The notes under the pieces: model-generated
Told to the model about the DNA's origin: nothing
Seen by the model: the letters and a program-made list of their open reading frames with translations, nothing else
Database searches by the model: none
Assembly: GCA_030549335.1 (NCBI GenBank)
Contig: JAUKPH010000023.1
Location: forward strand, 3,987,501-4,051,500
DNA: 64,000 nt
Reading direction: 5' to 3'
Source of the DNA: Pontederia crassipes
Taxonomy: Eukaryota; Streptophyta; Magnoliopsida; Commelinales; Pontederiaceae
Program-made: the position numbers and the translations under genes
Part shown: positions 34,001-46,160 of the stretch, piece after piece
How the letters are laid out: the number at the start of each line of letters is the position of its first letter
Numbering within the stretch: position 1 is the first letter of the stretch

Positions 34001-36100
34001 AGGTTCAAAGCTATAAGTCATAGATACTTATTACAACCCTTGGGTGTCCTAAGAGGTGATAGATCTTAAGAACTTTAGCTCTATTTCAAACAGAAGTTGA
34101 ACCGTTACAATCAATGATAATGCCCTTGGGGATTAGAGTCTTAGAGTGAGGTTCAAAACTATAAATGATAGATACTTATTACAACCCTTGGGTGTCCTAA
34201 GAGGTGATAGATCTTTACAACTTTAACTCTATTTCAAATGGAAGTTGAACCGTTACAATCAAAGATAACGCTCTTGGGGATTAGAGTCTTAGAGTTAGTT
34301 TCAAAGATATAAGTTATAGATACTTATTACATCCTTTTGGTGCAAAGATATAAGTTATAGATACTTATTACATCCTTTGGGTGTCCTAAGAGGTGATAGA
34401 TCTTTAGAACTTTAACTCTATTTCAAGCCAAAGTTGAACCGTTACAATCAATGATAATGCTCTTGGGGATTAGAGTCTTAGAGTTAGGTTCAACGCTATA
34501 AGTCATAGATACTTATTACAACCCTTGGGTGTCCTAAGAGGTGATAGATCTTAAGAACTTTAACTCTATTTCAATCCGAAGTCGAACCGTTACAATTAAT
34601 GATAAAGCTCTTGGGGATTAGAGCCTTAGAGTACGGTTCAAAGCTATAAGTTATAGATACTTATTGCAACCTTTAGGTGTTCAAAGAGGTGATATATCTT
34701 TAGAACTTGAACTCTATTTCAAACCGAAGTTGAACCGTTACAATCATTGATAACGCTCTTGGGGATTAGAGTCTTAGAGTAAGGTTCAAAGCTATATGTT
34801 ATAAATATTTATTACAACCTTTGGGTGTCCTAAGAGGTGATAGATCTTCAGAACTTTTACTCTTTTTCAAACCGAAGTTGAACCGTTACAATCAAAGATA
34901 AAGCTCTTGAAGATTAGAGTCTTAGAGTACGGTTCAAAGCTATAAGTTATAGATACTTATTACAACCTTTGGGTGTCTTAAGAGGTGATAGATCTTTAGA
35001 ACTTTAACTCTATTTCAAACCGAAGTTGAACCGTAACAATCAAAGATAACGCTCTTGGGGATTAGAGTCTTAGAGTAAGGTTCAAAGCTATAAGTTATAG
35101 ATATTTATTAAAACCTTTGGATGTCCTAAGATATGATAGATCTTTAGAACTTTAACTCTATTTTAAACCGAAGTTGAACCGTTACAATCAATGATAAAGC
35201 TCTTGGGGATTAGAGTCTTAGAGTAAGGTTCAAAGCTATAAGTTATAGATATTTATTACAACCTTTGGTTGTCCTAAGAGGTGATAGATCTTTAGAACTT
35301 TAACTCTATTTCAAACCGAAGTTGAACAGTTACAATCAAAGATAACGCTCTTGGGGATTAGAGTCTTAGAGTTAGGTTCAAAGATGTAAGTTATAGATAC
35401 TTATTACATCCTTTGGGTGTCCTAAGAGGTGATAGATCTTTAGATCTTTAACTCTATTTCAATCCGAAGTTCAACCGTTACAATCAACGATAAAGCTCTT
35501 GGGGATTAGAGTCTTAGAGTTAGGTTCAAAGCTATAAGTTATAGATACTTATTACAACCTTTGGGTGTCCTAAGAGGTGATAGATCTTTAGAACTTTAAC
35601 TCTATTTAAAACCGAAGTTGAATGGTTTCAATCAATGATAAAGCTCTTGGGGATTAGAGACTTAGAGTAAGGTTCAAAGCTATAAGTTATAGATACTTAT
35701 TACAACCTTTGGGTGTCTTAAGAGGTGATAGATCTTTAGAACTTTAACTCTATTTCAATCCGAAGTTGAACTGTTACAATCAAAGATAAAGCTCTTGGGG
35801 ATTGGAGTCTTAGAGTACGGTTCAAAGCTATAAGTTATAGATACTTATTACAACCATTAGGTGTCCTAAGAGGTGATAGATCTTTAGAACTTTAACTCTA
35901 TTTCAAACCGAAGTTGAACCGTTACAATCAAAGATAATGCTCTTGGGGATTAGAGTCTTAGAGTTAGGTTCATAGCTATAAGTTATAAATACTTATTACA
36001 CCCTTTGGGTGTCCTAAAAGGTGATAGATTTTTAGAACTTTAACTCTATTTCAAACCGAAGTTGAATCGTAACAATCAAAGATAACGCTCTTGGGGATTA
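31021..36100 (+). repeat. Interleaved 9- and 16-monomer duplications
   Basis: GATTAGAGACA(G/A)AGTAAGG recurs at 31,031 and 32,358 (1,327 bp, nine monomers less 5 bp). TTCATAGCTATAAGTTATAA recurs at about 31,199, 33,561 and 35,970 (offsets 2,362 and 2,409, about sixteen monomers each). TTAGATGAAGGTGC occurs at about 29,266, 31,768 and 32,811. The overlapping offsets show repeated unequal exchange rather than one clean higher-order unit. Confidence 0.75.
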
Positions 36101-39100
36101 GAGTCTTAGAGTAATGTTCAAAGCTATAAGTTATACATATTTATTACAACCTTTGGTTGTCCTAAGTGGTGATAGATCTTTAGAACTTTAACTCTATTTC
36201 AAACCGAAGTTGAACCGTTACAATCAAAGATAACGCTCTTGGGGATTAGAGTCTTAGAGTTAGGTTCAAAGAGATAAGTTATAGATACTTATTACATCCT
36301 TTGGGTGTCCTAAGAGGTGATAGATCTTAGAACTTTAACTCTATTTCAATCCGAAGTTCAACTGTTAAAATCAAAGATAACGCTCTTGGGGATTAGAGTC
36401 TTAGAGTTAGGTTCAAAGCTATAAGTTATAGATACTTATTACAACCTTTGGGTGTCCTAAGAGGTGATAGATCTATAGAACTTTAACTCTATTTCAAACC
36501 GAAGTAAAACCGTTACAATCAAAGATAATGCTCTTGGGGATTAGAGTCTTAGAGTACGGTTCAAAGTTATAAGTTATAGATACTTATTACAACCTTTTGG
36601 TGTCCTAAGAGGTGATAGATCTTTAGAACTTTAACTCTATTTCAAACCGAAGTTGAACTGTTACAATCAATGATAACGCTCTTGGGGATTAGAGTCTTAG
36701 AGTTAGGTTCAAAGCTATAAGTTAAAAATACTTATTACATCCTTTGGGTGTCGTAAGAGGTGATAGATCTGTAAAACTTTAACTCTATTTCAAACCGAAG
36801 TCGAACATTTACAATCAAAGATAACGCTCATGGGGATTAGAGTCTTTGAGTTAGGTTCAAAGATATAAGTTATAGATACTTATTACAACCTTTGGATGTC
36901 CTAACAGGTGATAGATCTTTAGAACTTTAACTCTATTTCAATCCAAAGTTGAACCGTTACAATCAATGATAAAGCTCTAGGGGATTAGAGTCTTAGAATA
37001 AGGTTCAAAGCTATAAGTTATAGATACTTATTACAACCTTTGGGTGTCCTAAGAGGTGATAGATCTTTAGAACTTTAACTCTATTTCAAATCGAAGTTGA
37101 ACCATTACAATCAAAGATAACGCTCTTGGGGATTAGAGTCTTAGAGTTAGGATCAAAGATATAAGTTATAGATACTTATTACAACCTTTGGGTGTCCTAA
37201 GAGGTGATAGATCTTTAGAACTTTAACTCTATTTCAAACCGAAGTTGAACCGTTACAATCAAGGATAAAGCTTTTAGAGATTAGAGTCTTAGAGTACGGT
37301 TCAAAACTATAAGTTATAGATACTTATTACAACCTTTGGGTGTCCTAATTGGTGATAGATCTTTAAAACTTTAACTCTATTTCAATCCGAAGTTGAACCG
37401 TTACATTCAAAGATAACGCTCTTGGGGATTAGAGTCTTGGAGTTAGGTTCAAAGCAATAAGTTGTAAATACTTGTTACATCCCTTGGATGTCCTAAGAGG
37501 TGATAGATCTTTAGAACTTTAACTCTATTTGAAACCGAAGTTGAACTGTTACAATCAATGATAACGCTCTTGGGGATTAGAGTCTTAGAGTTAGGTTCAA
37601 AACTATAAGTTATAAATACTTATTACATCCTTTGGGTGTCCTAAGAGGTGATAGATCTTTAAAACTTTAACTCTATTTCAAACCGAAGTTGAACATTTAC
37701 AATCAAAGATAACGCTCTTGGGGATTAGAGTATTTGAGTTAGGTTCAAAGATATAAGTTATAGATACTTATTACAACCTTTGGGTGTCCTAAGAGGTGAT
37801 AGATCTTTAGAACTTTAACTCTATTTCAATCCGAAGTTCAACCATTACAATCAATGATAACGCTCTTGGGGATTAGAGTCTTAGAGTAAGGTTCAAAACT
37901 ATAAGTTATAGATACTTATTACAACCTTTGGGTGTCCTAAGAGGTGATAGATCTTTAAAACTTTAACTCTATTTCAATCCGAAGTTGAACCGTTACAATC
38001 AAAGATAAAGCTCTTGGGGATTAGAGTCTTAGAGTACGGTTCAAAGCTATAAGTTATAGATACTTATTACAACCTTTGGGTGTCCTAAGAGGTGATAGAT
38101 CTTTAGAACTTTAACTCTATTTCAAACCGAAGTTGAACTGTTACAATCAATGATAACGCTCTTGGGGATTAGAGTCTTAGAGTTAGGTTCAAAGCTATAA
38201 GTTATAAATACTTATTACATCCTTTGGGTGTCCTAAGAGGTGATAGATCTTTAAAACTTTAACTCTATTTCAAACCGAAGTTGAACCGTTACAATCAAAG
38301 ATAAAGCTCTTGGGGATTAGAGTCTTAGAGTTAGGTTCAAGGATATAAGTTATAGATATTTATTACAACCTTTGGTTGTCCTAAGAGGTGATAGATCTTT
38401 AGAACTTTAACTCTATTTCAAACCGAAGTTGAACCGTTACAATCAATGATAAAGCTCTTGGGGATTAGAGACTTAGAGTAAGGTTCAAAGCTATAAGTTA
38501 TAGATACTTATTACAAACTTTGGGTGACAAAAGAGGTGATAGATCATTAGAGCTTTAACTCTATTTCAAACCGAAGTTGAACCGTTACAATCAATGATAA
38601 AGCTCTTGGGGATTAGAGTCTTAGAGTTATGTTCAAAGCTATAAGTTATAGATACTTATTGCAACCTTTGGGTGTCCAAAGAGGTGATAGATCTTTAGAA
38701 CTTTAGCTCTATTTCTAACGGAAGTTGAACCGTTACAATCAATGATAACGCTCTTGGGGATTAAAGTCTTAGAGTAAGGTTCAAAGCTATAAGTTATAGA
38801 TACTTATTACAACCTTTGGGTGTCCTAAGAGGTGATAGATCTTTAGAACTTTAACTCTATTTCAAACCGAAGTTGAACCGTTACAATCAAGGATAAAGCT
38901 TTTAGAGATTAGAGTCTTAGAGTACGGTTCAAAACTATAAGTTATAGATACTTATTACAACCTTTGGGTGTCCTAATTGGTGATAGATCTTTAAAACTTT
39001 AACTCTATTTCAATCCAAAGTTGTACCGTTACAATCAAAGATAAAGCTCTTGGGGATTAGAGTCTTAGAGTACGGTTCAAAGCTATAAGTTATAGATAAT

Positions 39101-41145
39101 TATTACAACCTTTGGATGTCCTAACAGGTGATAGATCTTTAGAACTTTAACTCTATTTCAATCCAAAGTTGAACCGTTACAATCATTGATAAAGCTCTAG
39201 GGGATTAGAGTTTTAGAATAAGGTTCAAAGCTATAAGTTATAGATACTTATTACAACCTTTGGGTGTCCTAAGAGGTGATAGATCTTTAGAACTTTAACT
39301 CTATTTCAATCCGAAGTTGAACCGTTACAATCAATGATAAAGCTCATGGGGATTAGAGTCTTAGAGTAAGGTTCAAAGCTATAAGTTATAGATACTTATT
39401 ACAACTTTTGGGTGTCCTAAGAGGTGATAGATCTTTAGAACTTTAACTATATTTCAAACCGAAGTTGAACCGTTACAATCAAAGATAAAGCTCTTGAAGA
39501 TTAGAGTCTTAGAGTACGGTTCAAATCTATAAGTTATAGATGCTTATTACAACCTTTGGGTGTCCTAAGAGGTGATAGATCTTTAGAACTTTGACTCTAT
39601 TTCAAACCGAAGTTGAACCGTTACAATCAAAGATAACGCTCTTGGGGATTAGAGTCTTAGAGTGAGGTTCAAAGCTATAAGTTATAGATACTTATTACAA
39701 CCTTTGGGTGTCCTAAGAGGTGATAGATCTTTAGAACTTTAACTCTATTTCAATCCGAAGTTGAACCGTTACAATCAAAGATAACGCTCTTCGGGATTAG
39801 AGTCTTAGAGTTGGGTTCAAAGCTATAAGTTATAGATACTTATTACAACCTTTGGGTGTCCTAAGAGGTGATAGATCTTTAGAACTTTAACTCTATTTCA
39901 AACCGAAGTTGATCCGTTACAATCAAAGATAACGCTCTTGGGGATTAGAGTCTTAGAGTTGGGTTCAAAGCTATAAGTTATAGATACTTGTTACAACCTT
40001 TGGGTGTCCTAAGAGGTGATAGATCTTTAGAACTTTGACTCTATTTCAAATCGAAGTTGAACCGTTACAATCAAAGATAATGCTCTTGGGGATTAGAGTC
40101 TTAGAGTTGGGTTCAAAGCTATAAGTTATAGATACTTATTACATCCTTTGGGTGTCCTAAGAGGTGCTAGATCTTTAGAACTTTAACTCTATTTCAATCC
40201 AAAGTTGAACCGTTACAATCAATGATAAAGCTCTAGGGATTAGAGTCTTAGAATAAGGTTCAAAGCTATAAGTTATAGATACTTATTACAACCTTTGGGT
40301 GTCCTAAGAGGTGATAGATCTTTAGAACTTTAACTCTATTTCAATCCGAAGTTGAACCGTTACAATCAATGATAAAGCTCTTGGGGCTTAGAGTCTTAGA
40401 GTAAGGTTCAAAGCTATAAGTTATAGATACTTATTACAACTTTTGGGTGTCCTAAGAGGTGATAGATCTTTAGAACTTTAACTCTATTTCAATCCGAAGT
40501 TGAACCGTTACAATCAATGATAACGCTCTTGGGGATTAGAGTCTTAGAGTTGGGTTCAAAGCTATAAGTTATAGATACTTATTACAACCTTTGGGTGTCC
40601 TAAGAGGTGATAGATTTAGAACTTTAACTCTATTTCAAACCGAAGTTGAACCGTTACAATCAAAGATAACGCTCTTGGGGATTAGAGTCTTAGAGTTGGG
40701 TTCAAAGCTATAAGTTATAGATACTTATTACAACCTTTGGGTGCCCTAAGAGGTGATAGATCTTTAGAATTTTAACTCTATTTGAATCCGAAGTTCAACC
40801 GTTACAATCAATGATAACGCTCTTGGGGATTAGAGTCTTAGAGTTGGGTTCAAAGTTATAAGTTATAGATACTTATTACAACCTTTGGGTGTCCTAAGAG
40901 GTGCTAGATCTTTAGAACTTTAACTCTATTTCAATCCGAAGTTGAACCGTTACAATCAATGATAAAGCTCATGGGGATTAGAGTCTTAGAGTAAGGTTCA
41001 AAGCTATAAGTTATAGATACTTATTACAACTTTTGGGTGTCCTAAGAGGTGATAGATCTTTAGAACTTTAACTATATTTCAAACCAAAGTTGAACCGTTA
41101 CAATCAAAGATAACGCTCTTGGGGATTAGAGTCTTAGAGTAAGGT

Positions 41146-43850
41146 GCAAATCTATAAGTTATAGATGCTTATTACAACCTTTGGGTGACCAAAGAGGAGA
41201 TAGATCTTTAGAACTTTGACTCTATTTCAAACCGAAGTTGAACCGTTACAATCAAAGATAACGCTCTTGGGGATTAGAGTCTTAGAGTGAGGTTCAAAGC
41301 TATAAGTTATAGATACTTATTACAACCTTTGGGTGTCCTAAGAGGTGATAGATCTTTAGAACTTTAACTCTATTTCAATCCGAAGTTGAACCGTTACAAT
41401 CAAAGATAACGCTCTTCGGGATTAGAGTCTTAGAGTTGGGTTCAAAGCTATAAGTTATAGATACTTATTACAACCTTTGGGTGTCCTAAGAGGTGATAGA
41501 TCTTTAGAACTTTAACTCTATTTCAAACCGAAGTTGAACCGTTACAATCAAAGATAACGCTCTTGGGGATTAGAGTCTTAGAGTTGGGTTCAAAGCTATA
41601 AGTTATAGATACTTGTTACAACCTTTGGGTGTCCTAAGAGGTGATAGATCTTTAGAACTTTGACTCTATTTCAAATCGAAGTTGAACCGTTACAATCAAA
41701 GATAATGCTCTTGGGGATTAGAGTCTTAGAGTTGGGTTCAAAGCTATAAGTTATAGATACTTATTACAACCTTTGGGTGTCCTAAGAGGTGCTAGATCTT
41801 TAGAACTTTAACTCTATTTCAATCCAAAGTTGAACCGTTACAATCAATGATAAAGCTCTAGGGGATTAGAGTCTTAGAATAATGTTCAAAGCTATAAGTT
41901 ATAGATACTTATTACAACCTTTGGGTGTCCTAAGAGGTGATAGATCTTTAGAACTTTAACTCTATTTCAATCCGAAGTTGAACCGTTACAATCAATGATA
42001 AAGCTCTTGGGGCTTAGAGTCTTAGAGTAAGGTTCAAAGCTATAAGTTATAGATACTTATTACAACTTTGGGTGTCCTAAGAGGTGATAGATCTTTAGAA
42101 CTTTAACTCTATTTCAATCCGAAGTTGAACCGTTACAATCAAAGATAACGCTCTTGGGGATTAGAGTCTTAGAGTTGGGTTCAAAGCTATAAGTTATAGA
42201 TACTTATTACAACCTTTGGGTGTCCTAAGAGGTGATAGATCTTTAGAACTTTAACTCTATTTCAAACCGATCTTTAGAACTTTAACTCTATTTCAAACCG
42301 AAGTTGAACCGTTACAATCAAAGATAACGCTCTTGGGGATTAGAGTCTTAGAGTTGGGTTCAAAGCTATAAGTTATAGATACTTATTACAACCTTTGGGT
42401 GTCCTAAGAGGTGATAGATCTTTAGAACTTTGACTCTATTTCAAACCGAAGTTGAACCGTTACAATCAAAGATAACGCTCTTGGGGATTAGAGTCTTAGA
42501 GTAAGGTGCAAATCTATAAGTTATAGATGCTTATTACAACCTTTGGGTGACCTAAGAGGAGATAGATCTTTAGAACTTTGACTCTATTTCAAACCGAAGT
42601 TGAACCGTTACAATCAAAGATAACGCTCTTGGGGATTAGAGTCTTAGAGTGAGGTTCAAAGCTATAAGTTATAGATACTTATTACAACCTTTGGGTGTCC
42701 TAAGAGGTGATAGATCTTTAGAACTTTAACTCTATTTCAATCCGAAGTTGAACCGTTACAATCAAAGATAACGCTCTTCGGGATTAGAGTCTTAGAGTTG
42801 GGTTCAAAGCTATAAGTTATAGATACTTATTACAACCTTTGGGTGTCCTAAGAGGTGATAGATCTTTAGAACTTTAACTCTATTTCAAACCGAAGTTGAA
42901 CCGTTACAATCAAAGATAACGCTCTTGGGGATTAGAGTCTTAGAGTTGGGTTCAAAGCTATAAGTTATAGATACTTGTTACAACCTTTGGGTGTCCTAAG
43001 AGGTGATAGATCTTTAGAACTTTGACTCTATTTCAAATCGAAGTTGAACCGTTACAATCAAAGATAATGCTCTTGGGGATTAGAGTCTTAGAGTTGGGTT
43101 CAAAGCTATAAGTTATAGATACTTATTACAACCTTTGGGTGTCCTAAGAGGTGCTAGATCTTTAGAACTTTAACTCTATTTCAATCCAAAGTTGAACCAT
43201 TACAATCAATGATAAAGCTCTAGGGGATTAGAGTCTTAGAATAAGGTTCAAAGCTATAAGTTATAGATACTTATTACAACCTTTGGGTGTCCTAAGAGGT
43301 GATAGATCTTTAGAACTTTAACTCTATTTCAATCCGAAGTTGAACCGTTACAATCAATGATAAAGCTCTTGGGGCTTAGAGTCTTAGAGTAAGGTTCAAA
43401 GCTATAAGTTATAGATACTTATTACAACTTTGGGTGTCCTAAGAGGTGATAGATCTTTAGAACTTTAACTCTATTTCAATCCGAAGTTGAACCGTTACAA
43501 TCAAAGATAACGCTCTTGGGGATTATAGTCTTAGAGTTGGGTTCAAAGCTATAAGTTATAGATACTTATTACAACCTTTGGGTGTCCTAAGAGGTGATAG
43601 ATCTTTAGAACTTTAACTCTATTTCAAACCGAAGTTGAACCGTTACAATCAAAGATAACGCTCTTGGGGATTAGAGTCTTAGAGTTGGGTTCAAAGCTAT
43701 AAGTTATAGATACTTATTACAACCTTTGGGTGTCCTAAGAGGTGATAGATCTTTAGAACTTTGACTCTATTTCAAACCGAAGTTGAACCGTTACAATCAA
43801 AGATAACGCTCTTGGGGATTAGAGTCTTAGAGTGAGGTTCAAAGCTATAA
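41146..43850 (+). repeat. 9-monomer duplication carrying a 30-bp internal repeat
   Basis: GCAAATCTATAAG at 41,146 and 42,508, TGAGGTTCAAAG at about 41,288 and 42,650, and TCGGGATTAG at 41,416 and 42,778 are all offset by 1,362 bp. That is nine monomers (1,332 bp) plus 30 bp. The extra 30 bp is a visible tandem copy, ATCTTTAGAACTTTAACTCT onward, at 42,240-42,299, present only in the first copy. Confidence 0.85.
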
Positions 43851-45559
43851 GTTATAGATACTTATTACAACCTTTGGGTGTCCTAAGAGGTGATAGATCT
43901 TTAGAACTTTAACTCTATTTCAATCCGAAGTTAGAACCGTTACAATCAATGATAAAGCTCTTGGGGCTTAGAGTCTTAGAGTACGGTTCAAAGGTATAAG
44001 TTATAGATACTTATTACAACTTTTGGGTGTCCTAAGAGGTGATAGATCTTCAGAACTTTAACTCTATTTCAATCCGAAGTTGAACCGTTAAAATCAAAGA
44101 TAACGCTCTTGGGGATTAGAGTCTTAGAGTTGGGTTCAAAGCTATAAGTTATAGATACTTATTACAACCTTTGGGTGCCCTAAGAGGTGATAGATATTTA
44201 GAATTTTAACTCTATTTCAATTCGAAGTTGAACCGTTACAATCAAAGATAACGCTCTTCGGGATTAGAGTCTTAGAGTTGGGTTCAAAGCTATAAGTTAT
44301 AGATACTTATTACAACCTTTGGGTGTCCTAAGAGGTGATAGATCTTTAGAACTTTAACTCTATTTCAAACCGAAGTTGAACCGTTACAATCAAAGATAAC
44401 GCTCTTGGGGATTAGAGTCTTAGAGTTGGGTTCAAAGTTATAAGTTATAGATACTTATTACAACCTTTGGGTGTCCTAAGAGGTGCTAGATCTTTAGAAC
44501 TTTAACTCTATTTCAATCCAAAGTTGAACCGTTACAATCAATGATAAAGCTCTTGGGGATTAGAGTCTTAGAATAAGGTTCAAAGCTATAAGTTATAGAT
44601 ACTTATTACAACCTTTGGGTGTCCTAAGAAGTGATAGATCTTTAGAACTTTAACTCTATTTCAATCCGAAGTTGAACCGTTACAATCAATGATAAAGCTC
44701 TTGGGGATTAGAGTCTTAGAGTAAGGTTCAAAGCTATAAGTTATAGATACTTATTACAACTTTTGGGTGTCCTAAGAGGTGATAGATCTTTAGAACTTTA
44801 ACTCTATTTCAAACCGAAGTTGAACCGTTACAATCAAAGATAACGCTCTTGGGGATTAGAGTCTTAGAGTAAGGTGCAAATCTATAAGTTATAGATATTT
44901 ATTACAACCTTTGGGTGTCCTAAGAGGTGATAGATCTTTAGAACTTTGACTCTATTTCAAGCCGAAGTTGAACCGTTACAATCAAAGATAACGCTCTTGG
45001 GGATTAGAGTCTTAGAGTGAGGTTCAAAGCTATAAGTTATAGATACTTATTACAACATTTGGGTGTCCTAAGAGGTGATAGATCTTTAGAACTTTAACTC
45101 TATTTCAATCCGAAGTTGAACCGTTACAATCAATGATAAAGCTCTTGGGGCTTAGAGTCTTAGAGTAAGGTTCAAAGCTATAAGTTATAGATACTTATTA
45201 CAACTTTTGGGTGTCCTAAGAGGTGATAGATCTTTAGAACTTTAACTCTATTTCAATCCGAAGTTGAACCGTTACAATCAAAGATAACGCTCTTGGGGAT
45301 TAGAGTCTTAGAGTTGGGTTCAAAGCTATAAGTTATAGATACTTATTACAACCTTTGGGTGTCCTAAGAGGTGATAGATCTTTAGAAATTTAACTCTATT
45401 TCAAACCGAAGTTGAATCGTTACAATCAAAGATAACGCTCTTGGGGATTAGAGTCTTAGAGTTGGGTTGAAAGCTATAAGTTGTAGATACTTATTACAAC
45501 CTTTGGGTGCCCTAAGAGGCGATAGATCTTTAGAATTTTAACTCTATTTGAATCCGAAG

Positions 45560-46160
45560 TTGAACCGTTACAATCAAAGATAACGCTCTTGAGGATTAGA
45601 GTCTTAGAGTTGGGTTCAAAGCTATAAGTTATAGATACTTATTACAACCTTTGGGTGTCCTAAGAGGAGATAGGTCTTTAGAACTTTAACTCTATTTCAA
45701 ACCGAAGTTGAACCGTTACAATCAAAGATAACGTTCTTGGGGATTAGAGTCTTAGAGTAAGGTGCAAAGCTATAAGTTATAGATACTTATTACAACCCTT
45801 GGGTGCCCTAAGAGGTGATAGATCTTTAGAACTTTAACTCTATTTCAAATCGAAGTTGAACCGTTACAATCAAAGATAACGCTCTTGAGGATTAGAGTCT
45901 TAGAGTTGGGTTCAAAGCTATAAGTTATAGATACTTATTACAACCTTTGGGTGTCCTAAGAGGAGATAGATCTTTAGAACTTTAACTCTATTTCAAACCG
46001 AAGTTGAACCGTTACAATCAAAGATAACGTTCTTGGGGATTAGAGTCTTAGAGTAAGGTGCAAAGCTATAAGTTATAGATACTTATTACAACCCTTGGGT
46101 GCCCTAAGAGGTGATAGATCTTTTGAACTTTAACTCTATTTCAAATCGAAGTTGAACCGT
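45560..46160 (+). repeat. 2-monomer (296-bp) tandem duplication
   Basis: ACGTTCTTGGGG occurs at 45,731 and 46,027, each followed by AAGGTGCAAAGC and CCCTTGGGTGCCC, an offset of exactly two monomers. Confidence 0.8.
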
